From Coptis chinensis (Eukaryota > Streptophyta > Magnoliopsida > Ranunculales > Ranunculaceae), in NCBI GenBank assembly GCA_015680905.1, contig CM027383.1, positions 93,446,001-93,510,000 on the forward strand: DNA of 64,000 nucleotides. Reading direction: 5' to 3'. This document shows, one piece after another, positions 24,720-35,216 of this stretch (positions within the stretch are counted from its first letter, which is position 1; the number at the start of each line of letters is the position of its first letter). Made by a program: the position numbers and the translations under genes. The notes beneath the pieces were generated by a model. The model searched no databases and was not told the origin of the DNA. It was given only the letters and a program-made list of their open reading frames with translations.

Positions 24720-25455
24720 CAAATTTTCTAAACTCTGTTATAAAAATTTGTTTGGGGGTGGGGTGTTCGTGTTTCCGTCCTAGAATATTTTATGTCCCAT
24801 TAGAGTTGTTTAGGCCATTTAATTGTATTCCGATTCGGGTTGACATAATCTATGAATTTAGAGTTCATTCATTCGCATAACTTACGTCATGCACGCACTT
24901 CGAGGCATTTTCCACTATCTTATATGTCATCCACGGTTGGAATAGAGTGTTTTATGGATCATTGGATTAGAAATTCTCTCCTGATCATTTCCATATCTCA
25001 TTCGCAAAAATCGGACCGGTAACGAAGCGGCAATATTAGTTTGAAGTCGCACTAAAAATCGACAAAAATTCGAAAAATTCGAATTGGGCTTGGGCCCAAC
25101 TCGCGCACACCGGCAGCGCACCTGCGCCCCTTTGTTTCCACCAACAGTCGTGAGTTTCATCTTCCAAACCTCCATTGACAAACATCCAAGCTTCAAACCC
25201 TAAGAAAAAAAAAATTTAAAAAGAAACCAAACTGCACCACACCAAACATCCAAATCAATTTCAAATCTTCTCAAAAACCTTTCCACCACCACCTCCATCA
25301 TTTTGCAAAACCAAAAAACCACCGAAAAATCCAAAGATTGGAGCTGCCGATCCACCACTGCCCCACCACCGCACCACCACCATTGTTGTTCCAGTGAGGT
25401 TGTTCCTCATTGCTTCCTACACCTTCTACAAACCCCAAATCAGTTCAAACCTCCA
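23941..25455 (+). other. Region between protease and post-pol block A, element 2
   Basis: No RT, RNase H or integrase motif was found in any frame. A stretch at 24455-24520 (CCGGGCC, then GTGTGTGGCTGTAAG and CTAAGTCCACG) is related to 8530-8610 of element 1, which lies downstream of integrase there. The region also has an A-run (24690-24718), a PPT-like tract at 24751-24763, and the leader of block A with one GCGCACCTGCGCCCC motif. Confidence 0.6.
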
Positions 25456-27075
25456 ATGGCTCAAAGACGTCGGATTTTGCCAGAGCAAACATTTACTGGC
25501 GACCACTTCGCACCGTTTTACGGTGACGAAATGGTTAGTAGAGATTGGAATAGCTTGTGGTACTCGACCAACGACTTTTACCACGAAGAGTTAGCCCGAC
25601 GGTTTTACAACACGAGGGAGTTGGAGGGGAATAAAATTTTTGTTACGGTGGCAAAGAGGAGAAAAGAAGTAACTGCTGGGTTGTTGGCTGAGATTCTAGG
25701 CATTCCGCCTAGAATCCATCTTGATGCCACGTTACAGGAGTCCCAATATACTGGGGTAGAGCCTTTGATGCACGCGACTGTTACCGAAGGGAACTACAAT
25801 GGGAGCTCGCATTGTGTTCGCCAGGCATCCCTCAGAACCAACCAGCTGGCTGCAGCTCAGTGGATTGGTAGGAATGTCATAGGGAAGGAGAAGGTCAGCG
25901 ACATCGGTCTGAACTGCCTTCACATTCTATGGATACTCCAGGAGCAGAAGTATGAGTTCTGTATCTTGGAGTTTTTGCTTAATATGATTAGGGGAGTGGG
26001 GAAGTCTATTGCACCTCTCCCTGTTTTGATAACCAAGATCATGCTGAAGTTGAGAGCGACTCCGACATTTGATAGGATTTGCCTCACCCTACACTGAAAT
26101 CCTCGGATTTATAAGGAGTGTATCCAACAAGTTTGGAGGTTGCCTGAGGATAGGGTAGTCGACGAGGAGGACGTCGGAAATGAGAATGACTCGGAGGATG
26201 AGGAGGACTTGACATGTTTTGATGCTGATGCCTTGGAGAGGTGTTGGTCAGATGCAGAACGCATGGCTGTGATTCATCGTGGCATGCGTTCACTCAATAC
26301 TATCTACGAAGACCTCTGTTTCGGCAGTAACATGCTTCAACACAACGGGAGCAATGGTGACGAACGCACTAAGAAACAGAGGATTTTGATGTTGGGGGAG
26401 ATGAAACTGAACCAAATAATGGCTGCCTATGTACCCAAGATCTATTCTCTATGGATCAAGTTTCCACGTAGTTCCTTATGAAAAATAATGTGGTATTTAT
26501 ATAGGTAGAGTAGAGAGTCCTTATAGCTCAAGTAATCTTGTTGCTTGAGTAATTGTGATAGAATATAACTCTCAACTGATAATTATCTCTTTGATAAGAA
26601 ATGAATCTGGACATAAATCAATGTACATTAGTGGCAAGCCATGCGGCTAAGGTTCAGTATTAGACACATGAGTTAATGGGCTGTACATTGATCCATGATA
26701 TTGCGAATTGGGCTTTAGCCCCGTTGATTAAATGAATAACATAGAGACCCCTACTAATGAACGTTTGCCACGTAGGTGGGGGTCGAAACAACCTCCGGAC
26801 TCGACAGGCTACTATGCACCATAACTTCGAGATTCGGTACCCAGCGAGAGGATGAGCGGTGGTGGGAACGGATCGATTTGAGCTGGAATCTCAAAGCCCA
26901 AAGTTTCGAGCCGATATGCTTGCACGCTTTCCACCTCACGGGGATTCTCCTTCTGATGATACATCATCGAGGCACGAGCGTCGTTGCCAAAAGACGAATG
27001 GTGCTGGCCCATCGGGAGCTCAGGAGCCATCTCCGGCGTGTGCCCTCCGCTACCGAAGACCGGCGTGTTTAGGGA
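25456..27075 (+). pseudogene. Post-pol ORF block A of element 2
   Basis: The ATG at 25456 (inside an open stretch 25303-26097) starts MAQRRRILPEQTFTGDHFAP, followed by SRDWNSLWYSTNDFYHEELA, a VTVAKRRKEVTAGLLAEILG core, then NCLHILWILQEQKYEFCILE. A second open stretch (26140-26481) is acidic (NENDSEDEEDLTCFDADALE). It matches blocks A1 and A2 of element 1 and is the envelope-position ORF of Athila-type elements; resemblance to PF20167-like plant transposon proteins is from memory. Function is unknown. The 3' part near 26760-27075 is decayed. Confidence 0.62.
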
Positions 27076-27817
27076 TAGTATAGCTTGATGATTTTTATTT
27101 GTAGTTTTATTATTGTTAGTTATTTTAATGTAAGTTTTAATTCGGTAATTTGAATTTTCTAGTGAAATGTACTTTGAATGAAAAATTTAATATAATGCGT
27201 GGTTGTTTAATATTGATCCCACCTTCCCAAATTGTTTGGGGGTGGTATTATCTATTCCAGCATGATTTTTATATGACCCTTTTTTTTTAGAAGTTATTTC
27301 GGAGTTAGGGTGAGAATATTGCCGATCTGGACATATCTATGAATAAATATTGGTTAGGATGAAATCTCGAAAAGTTAGGTAGTTTTATCCTAAATTCAAC
27401 CTAAAAGATACTAGGGTTGTTTTAGAATCAAGAATATGAGTTGTTTTCGTTTCGGGTTTGAAAATTTTAGTATTTCCGGAAATTACCGTAAAAGCTTTTT
27501 GGCAACTTCCCGATTCGTTTTAGCAACTTAAAACTTATAAAAACTTCATTCATTCTACACTCACAACCCACACTACACCTAACTTCCATCTCTCACCTTT
27601 CACTCCTACGTTTCCTGTTGTTCTTCACCATTTTTCACAAATCAGCAAATCTAAGCCATTGTCAAAATTTTACACCGAGCACTCACTGCGCCCAAATCAA
27701 ATCATAAATCCAAAAGCACCCGAAGCGCACTGCGCCCGACCTCCTTAGACCATAAATTTCCAATTTTCATGGGTTGTTCTGGATCAGTTCGTATTTGTTC
27801 CAGAGGGTCGTTTTGAG

Positions 27818-28745
27818 ATGACATATCCTACAATAATATCGAACGATCTTTTCGAAGATTTGTTCCAAAGCACTACTTATGGTGCTTGGTTTTGTGAGGT
27901 GATCACATCGTAGGGCCGGAACCGCTTTTATGGTAAGAGACGATGAACTTTATTCTCCAGCACTTGCATCTTATTTTTATGATAATTATATTTTCTTTAA
28001 GAGACCGGATGGAGAACAAGTGTTCTCCATCAACATTAATGATGAACCAATGGAAATTACCAGGTTCTTGCTAGCATTTGTTCTTGGACTTGCTATGCCC
28101 GCTGAAATACAAGACCCATAGTGCTATTGGGTAGATAATATGCATGTCTACACTTATGAGTTTTTGCATGAGTCGTATGGGGCAGGCATTTTCCGTATCG
28201 AGGACCAAGGGGAATATATCGTCGCCTTTGGTAGCCTGTCCATGAACATAGGAACTGTTATGTTTTGGATCATGCTAAACATTTTAGAGGAATGACGTTT
28301 TTCTTCTGTGAATGATGCCACTTGCAGCATTTTTCTTGCTTTAGCCACGGGGGACGTATGTGCCATGACCTTCCCTTAACCTTGATGTCTAGTTTAGCAC
28401 GAGCCCATAGCATGAGGCATAAGTATCTTCTTATGCCCGTTCTAATTTCCGTATTATGCTATGTTTCTTCCCATTTTTTACACGTTTCACGGATTGGATT
28501 ACGATCGATTAATCGTGCGACCCACCAATAGTATTATTAGATCTTTCCGTGCGGTAATGACTTAGCAAAGGTGGAGGATACAACCTCATCGTTGCACCCT
28601 ACACCCGTCCGACTCAAGTGGCTTTAATAGGTTAGCAATAATAGATGATAAATGGCGGGAAGCCTGGCAAATTATCATGGCATGGCAGGACGCGAAGGAA
28701 CCTCACTTCTTTATAGAAGAAGAGGATGAGGAGGATGAAGAATAA
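27818..28745 (+). pseudogene. Post-pol ORF block B of element 2
   Basis: The ATG at 27818 begins a sequence similar in plan to block B of element 1. The open part 27930-28121 contains LYSPALASYFYDNYIFFKRP and EITRFLLAFVLGLAMP. The end of the block (28640-28745) has a WREAWQIIMAWQDAKEPHFF-like segment and an acidic EEEDEEDEE end, parallel to WRDAKEWHFYMDE in element 1. Two GC-rich motifs lie in its leader (27677-27737). Broken; function unknown. Confidence 0.5.
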
Positions 28746-30567
28746 AAGCGGAGATAAGGTAAGTTTTTAATTCCAGTTAGTGTCTGCTTATGTCCCAAGC
28801 AATTTAATTCTATTAACCCCATAATGGGTGGAACTCTTATGGAGTTGCGTTTTTAGTTTTTTTTTTTCCTATATTAGTATGTTCTAACCTTGTTTTGCAG
28901 ATGTTCCAAAATTTCACGCGTTTCCATGGTATTTTTCTACCCTCTTTATTTAAATATTTTGAGGACAAAACATGCTTCTTGTTTGGGGGTGGGCATAGAA
29001 ACACGTGTAATTAAGGCATCTGTTAAGATATAGATATGTATAATATGCATTTGTTTTCTAGTTAAAATTTCAAAAATTCAAAAATATACAAAAAATGTTT
29101 ATGCTATACACTTAGGAATATCGGTATTGTTCTTTCTCTATGCTCTTAATAATCTAGAAGTCTCATGTAGTGTTGCATTAGAATAGTCTTTAGAAACTTA
29201 GGTTAATATGTAGGTAATAATTCTTGCATCTATCTATAAATATATTACATGAGTATCTATGATTGTTAACAGTAAGTTCTGAACTCTAGGCTAGAGTACT
29301 TATTCTACAAATCCTGTGAGAATATAGCCTAAAAGCCTTATACGAAGTGAAACATTTGAGAAATGACACAAGGGAGAAGTAAAATCCGGATAGAGAAATC
29401 ACACGTCCACTTGCTTGATCACTATACCATATCCTAAGCGAGAATTTAGGCCCTCTTTGGATCGATATAGCCAGAAATTCAACCATTATGAAATTATTTT
29501 CCGCTAGTTAAGCCCTTTGAGCCTTTCCTTAACCTTCAATAAACCGCAAATCCTTTACCCCATTTACAAAAACAAAACAAAATAAAAATTCAACTTACCC
29601 AATCTAGAATAAGTCCGAGAATAGAATGAGTGAAGAAAGAAGAAGAAGAGAAAACCCGTGTAAACAAAAATTAGTTAGTTGCTTGAGGAAAAGAAAAGAA
29701 GTTTCCATCTAAGGAAAAGAAAAAGAAAAATAGAAATAAATAAAAACTCCAAAAAAATAGAATAAAAAGGAATCAAAAAAAAAAAGAAAAAAAAAAAAAA
29801 AATATATGGCTAAGGATGGAAACAAAGTGTAGAAGCAAAAGTAAATAACAAGGGTTTCTCTAGTTACATAATATGAAGACTCTATTATCTCAGACTTGTC
29901 CTTTTTGAATATCCATTTCCTTCCTTCTCAAACCATCTCCTAATCCCCGCAACACCTAATAAGACCTCTAGCTCAATTGGGAATAGGTTAGTGTGATAGT
30001 AAGTGGCAGATGTGTTGATCGACTCGGCTTCCTTGTGTGTCATTGAGATTGTAAGGTAAAGTGTGCCCACTGCGCACTGGAGTAGCGAAACTTGAGTGGA
30101 AAAATCAGAGTGTTGTATCTTGACTATTATTGTGAGAGCCTACTTAAAGACGCTATTCCGAGTTTTAGAAACGGACCTGTTAATGCATTTCATAGTATTA
30201 CTCATTGTATATATGTTTATTCATAGATGATCGATTATTATGCATATATTAACTTAGGTTTCGACTTGATATTTCTGTATGCGTTACTAGTGAGATGTAT
30301 AGATAATTGGGAGCATGAATAAGGAAACAATAGTTTGATTTCTTAGTCGTTGTAGTATAAATGAAGTTTGTGAGTACCTTCATTGGAAAACTCTCACGAG
30401 GCTAGAACTCGTCCACTAGGGAATTCCTAGTGGTTTAAGGCCTTGTTGCATATGGTCAAGGCAATCACATTCAGCGAAACGAGAGTAGTTAGAACTCCAT
30501 TTTTGGTCACTTATTCTAATTTCTCATATTTGCTTGAGGACAAGCAAAATGCTGTTTGGAGGTGGTT
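28746..30567 (+). other. Non-coding 3' internal region of element 2 with polypurine tract
   Basis: No gene is seen. A PPT-like TTTGGGGGTGGG at 28982-28993 follows a TTTGAGGACAAAA box. Purine-rich and A-rich DNA lies at 29620-29800. The final 220 bp match element 1 closely: a tRNA-Asp-like start at 30346, two hairpins, TTGAGGACAAGCAAAA, then the true PPT TTTGGAGGTGG (30555-30565) before the LTR. Confidence 0.75.
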
Positions 30568-32057
30568 TGATAAGAGCCCAAAACTGTAGTTTTAACCCCT
30601 TAACAATCGTACTTTTAGACCAATTATGTGAATAATAAGTAAGAGTTAATACCGACACGTGTTTTATGCATTTCGGGCTTCAAAGTCCATTATGTGCAGA
30701 AATGTGCCACTTTATAGAGATAAAGGAGCAAAGGTCGGTTGCTAAGGAGTTCTGTGATTAAAGGCCAATTTTCAAGAAGAAAAAGCCTCTGTAAAGCCCG
30801 GTCAAAAGATGAAAAGTCAAAGTCCACGAGGGCAGAAACAGTGCACAAAGTCAGCAAAACTTCCAAAGACCATATCTTTGGACTCAAACCTCGGAATTGG
30901 GCCTACCTTATGTCAAAACGACCGGCTCGGAAAGAGCTTTCCAATGGTCTAAGCCTTGACCCAATCAGAGGAGTAAAAGTGGACGAAAAGTTTGTCAAAG
31001 CCAACTCTAGCTGAAGAGGCCTTTTTGGACTGAAAGAATTGGCTCCAAGCCCATGCACGATTTTGGATCTGAAACATATAAAAACAAAGAAAAGCTTAGT
31101 TCTTAAGTAATCTAGTTTTATTTAGAAAACTAGTTCCTTGTATCTAGGAGCTTAGGATAGAAAGTAGCTAATTAGACCTAAACTATAGATAATTCTAGAT
31201 CTAGTTTTAATGGTTTTTAATTAAGTTTAGTTTCAATTCAATTCTTGTTTTAGATTAAACTCTTAAATCATTGTTCTTCATCGATTAGATTAATAAAATA
31301 GTTTATTATTATTAAATTTGTTTTCTGTCATTACATTTATAGATCTAGTTTAAATTCTCGTTGATATCATTTCTTAATTATTAATTAGATTTCAATTATT
31401 GTTTGTTAAATTAGTAAAGTTGGAATCTTGATATTATGTTTAGTTTAGATTCATATGGAAATGATTGTGGAATGATTCTCGGCTAAACCTCCATTAGAGG
31501 GGGTTGAGAAGCCTTGATGAAAGCTTGATTCCGATTATCGTAGAGTCGTCGTAATTTCTATTCCACTCTAGAAACGATTAATTCACCATGAGAATGGGTT
31601 TAATCGTTCACATGCTAGTTATGAATTGGTAGAAGTGCCATGTGTAATTAGGGATTAGGAAGAACCAATTGTTCTGTGTAGCAGTTCAATTCGGATTACG
31701 ATGATTCGTCGTTAGTAAGTTAAGTTGAATTAAGGTGGAATCAATCCCTCCTAATTCTTTATCATAGAATCAACGCAGCATTCCGTAGTTAATTAGTCGT
31801 ATCTTGTGGGTAGTTGCATCGTAGTTTATAATTCATAAATCTCTCATTAGACTTTAGTTAAGATTATTTATACTTAGAGAACATTACTATGTGAAAGAAC
31901 TAGGAGTGGAACGAATCATCTACTCCACTATATCTCAATAGGATTGAGAGTAGAAATCTTTGATAATTTCGGCACGAAAAAAAGTTCTAGTTTTACTAGC
32001 GTTTAGAGTTCTCGCGAGCTTTAGTCATTGGTAAAACTATTCTTTTTACGTTTATCA
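30568..32057 (+). repeat. 3' LTR of element 2
   Basis: It begins TGATAAGAGCCC and ends TTTATCA, 1490 bp, matching 19036-20561. It is followed at once by CATAG, the right copy of the target duplication. Confidence 0.94.
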
Positions 32058-32289
32058 CATAGCTTCCATTTTCGGTCTAATATAAAAGCAACTAAGTTGT
32101 CTAATATATCGGCCCATAGATTTTTAGGTTGTGCAATTCATGTTAAAAGAAAATGACAGGCCTATATTTTAAACTTGAATCCCAAAAGCAGCCTAAAATC
32201 ACTTTATTTTTACAAACTTGTTCAAGTACATACTACAAAATCCAATACAGGAATCAAGCTAGCCAACATGAACAGAAAAAACTCGTGTA

Positions 32290-33646
32290 CAAACCTCGAC
32301 GCCCCCATCAAGTCTCATATGAAGTCGTTGTCCGACAAATGCTTGCCTGTAATCATCCAAATTTGTTGCTTCCACCATATTAGTTGACCCATCGAACCCC
32401 TTAAGAAATAATATAAATAATTAAACAACCAAATGTAAATGAAGTGAATGAACTGGTAGAGGAAACTAAGTAGTATACTTTTCCTTCAAAGTCTCAAACT
32501 CAACCCTCAAATTCAACATATATTGGGTTCTTTCACACTCTCAAGTGCTCTTCTTGGCTTAGGCTTCTCCAATCCCAATTTCGAACACCGCACAGTTCAC
32601 TTTAATTCAGGCCAAGGACCAGATACACAACCTTTTAAATCAAACGTGATAATTAAAGGAATCTTTACATTCTTTTTGTTTTACTTGTTTGCATGAATTT
32701 AACTTTTTATTGATCAGGGACCATATACAGAAGCTTTTATATCAAAAGAAATGTGATAAACAAAATCTTGCATTCTCTATGTTTTGTATATTTGATTGAT
32801 GGTACTTTCAATCTTTGAAAGGTGACTTGATTTTGGTCCTTTAATGATTTTGATTATGACATGAAGTTACAGCTAGAAATTTTGACACGTTCACATAGTT
32901 TGCCATGATTAGTTCTATGAAGATGAGATCATCTTCAGATGCTAGACATTCAACAGGATGTGGTTTGATACACACTTAGCGCAAACCTTAGTGGAGAATT
33001 TAGATGTCTAAAATCCGAGCCTTTGAGGCATTTATAATGTTTTTGTTATATTCTAATGACCACCACCCAGCCTAGGGTGCGAGATTTTTATTAACAAATC
33101 AATAAACTTTGTGGTTATAGATAAGTAGATAACATGATTAACATCATAATCAACTTACTTCATCATGAAATCAAGCCATTTCTTCCGAAGAGCATTCACG
33201 ACTGGTGCATACTCGTGGGGCTCAAGTCCATACTCTGACAGTATCTCTCCAACCTCAAGACCTCAAGTAGTTTACCGTGAAAGAATTTTACATGCTTGAA
33301 TAAATTGAAAGAGGATGTATATTTTTCCTGCCAAACTATGCGATTATAAGCCAAACTCGTTGCAATAAAAATAATGAATGTATTAAAAAAAATAGAAAGG
33401 AGAAGAAAGAAAAAAGACCTGTATTAGGGACACTGATAACTCTTTCCCGTCTCTATTCAAATCCCCAACACCCTCAAAACCCTTCCCTTCATCTTCTACA
33501 TCATCTTTTTAGCAGTGAATTAATCCAAATAGAAATCTCAAAAAAATCAAAATCTGATGAATAAAAGGAAATTCTCATGATTTAGAGAATTGAAAGTAAC
33601 AATGATACCTAATTAAGATAAGTAGACAGATGGTTTTCTTGTCCAT
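32290..33646 (-). pseudogene. Host gene, 5'-side exons (unrecognised)
   Basis: On the minus strand several exon-like pieces follow one another. A possible start at 33646 reads MDKKTICLLILI, a hydrophobic, signal-like head. Next, about 33519-33419, is DDVEDEGKGFEGVGDLNRDG with a CAG/GT donor. About 33259-33159 is VGEILSEYGLEPHEYAPVVN, then ALRKKWLDFMM, with a perfect GTAAGT donor. About 32512-32470 is QYMLNLRVEFETLKEK. About 32400-32294 is GFDGSTNMVEATNLDDYRQA, then FVGQRLHMRLDGG. The order and splice signals suggest a real gene whose next exons lie at 17995-18450 on the far side of element 2. The family is not recognised. Whether it is still expressed is unknown; exon edges are by eye. Confidence 0.5.
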
Positions 33647-34024
33647 GGCCTTTTAATTTTTCAATAATGAGAGGAGATTGGAGAGAAAAAGAGAAGCCAG
33701 AACGATGTAACTGGTTTTCTAGTAATGAAGTCGGTATAAATGCTAATAAAAGTGGTATTAACGGTAAGCATACCTCACAGACAATTGAAATGGTGCGTGC
33801 ATTTTATTTCCGACTTGAATTTACACAAAAATCCTTAAAGATATTATGTAAACTTAAGGGTATAAACGGAAGCAAAAACTGAAATGACGAAATAGTCCAT
33901 TTTAAGGCATTGAATAATTTGTTTTAATATTTGATCAAGGGTATTTAGTGGTAGAAAAAAGACTGGTCCAATTTAAATGTCCATGTTAATTATGGTGTAC
34001 TCTACTAATTGAGATATATATATA
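33647..34024. other. No gene seen
   Basis: AT-rich sequence upstream of the minus-strand host gene; it could contain its promoter. A 71-codon plus-strand frame at 33667-33882 has no recognisable features and is not called. Confidence 0.4.
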
Positions 34025-34423
34025 GTCTTTCTCTTAAAAGTAGCTACTTAAGTTAACTTTAAAATAAGTACGTAAGTAAAACTTCACCTACAAAATGAAT
34101 TTAAATCTATTTTTTTGTAGATATGATATACTCAATATTAAGATCATCTCTACAAATTTTCAGCTCATTTGGAAACATCTAACATTGGCAAAAAACAATT
34201 ACAAAAATTCAACATTTATGGACCGTTAGATTTCTTTTTAAAGATGACAACAATTTTTACCTATATTTGAGGTTTCCAAATGAGTTGAAATTTTGGGAAT
34301 ATAATGATTATGGTGAGTGCTTCATAACCACAAAAAATTAGGTTTGAATTCATTTTGTAGGTGAAGTTTTACGTTCGTACTTATTTTAAGTTAACTTAAG
34401 TAACTACTTTTTAGAGAAATACT
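34025..34423. mobile_element. Fold-back MITE (about 399 bp), Mutator-like guess
   Basis: The left arm (GTCTTTCTCTTAAAAGTAG, then CTACTTAAGTTAAC) and the right arm are inverted copies over about 90 bp. Inner parts (CTCATTTGGAAACATC against GGTTTCCAAATGAG) pair too, so nearly the whole element folds back on itself. Both sides are flanked by TATATATATA, which may be the target duplication or a preference for TA-rich sites. It has no coding capacity. Confidence 0.75.
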
Positions 34424-34435
34424 GTATATATATAT

Positions 34436-35216
34436 ACAGAAATGCTCTAGTCAGGAGCAATCCACACAAAATAAAGTCAGGACCTAAAAACAACACGTGA
34501 CTTCCCCTATTCTCTCTCTCCACTAAAAAATAGCCGAACTCCCACTTTCTCTCTCTCTCTTCCTCCACCAAAATTTATATCATAAACAAATAACCACTCC
34601 CACTTCTTTGTCTTACATTCATCTCTGTACATTCAGTATGCACAGTAAAGCTAGTGCGCCTGTAAAAGACATTTAACTCATCTCGCCCCTTGTGCTAGTG
34701 AAGCATCTGTGACATTGATAACGTACTTCGAGAGTCATACGAGCTTTTGGAGCACACTTTTTCTTCTCTTTTCCTTTAATGTTGTAGAGGTGTTTCATCT
34801 TTATTTAAAGAATTCCTTGTGAAGAGTTTAGAGAGGTAGGTTTGATAACAAGTTTCTGTTGTACCATCTAGTTCCGTAATCCAACTTGTCTCTCACGCTG
34901 TAGTTCGTGAAATTCACTGGTGGAGTTAGTAGTTTTTTTTCTTCGGTAAATTAAATGGGGCGTAGCTAGAATTAGCATTGTTCTTTAGTATGTGGATTAG
35001 CGGAAAAAAAACTGTTCTTTAGTATTTGAATTGAGGTGTTTCTATTTTAATTTTTTAAGCTAATGAATTCTTAAACTTCTAAGTTTTAATGACCTTCAGC
35101 TAGTACTCGGTACAAGTTTGCTAAAGACCACTGTTTCTGACATAAATTTGTAGTACGTGATGGGACCGTAATTCTATTGTTCTTGTAAAGAGAACTTAAT
35201 TAGTCAAGGTAATATA
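34436..35216. other. Left part of a possible gene-carrying transposon; no gene seen
   Basis: Just after TATATATATACA comes GAAATGCTCTAGTCAGG. Its inverted partner CCTGACTAGAGCAAAATTG is at 41745-41768, followed by TATATATATA. CT-rich sequence (34505-34570) resembles a plant 5' leader. No reading frame is supported. Confidence 0.35.

Larger units (their letters stand above)
19036..32057 (+). mobile_element. Athila-type LTR retrotransposon without seen RT/INT (element 2)
   Basis: It is 13,022 bp, bounded by two similar LTRs (1526 and 1490 bp) and a perfect 5-bp duplication. A tRNA-Asp primer site, gag, protease, two post-pol blocks and a polypurine tract are present in that order. Between protease and the first post-pol block no RT, RNase H or integrase motif was found, so it appears to be a non-autonomous derivative that moved with enzymes from a relative such as element 1. 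It is a fossil with several breaks. By eye the LTRs differ by a few percent including small indels, compatible with an age of about one to a few million years (not computed). Confidence 0.92.

Noticed and set aside
24927-25196. 89-codon minus-strand frame
   Set aside because: It lies in the leader of post-pol block A, has no motif, and includes the GC-rich leader word.
32153-32387. Two overlapping plus-strand frames of 70-76 codons
   Set aside because: They lie over the minus-strand host exon GFDGSTNMVEATNL and have no coding features.
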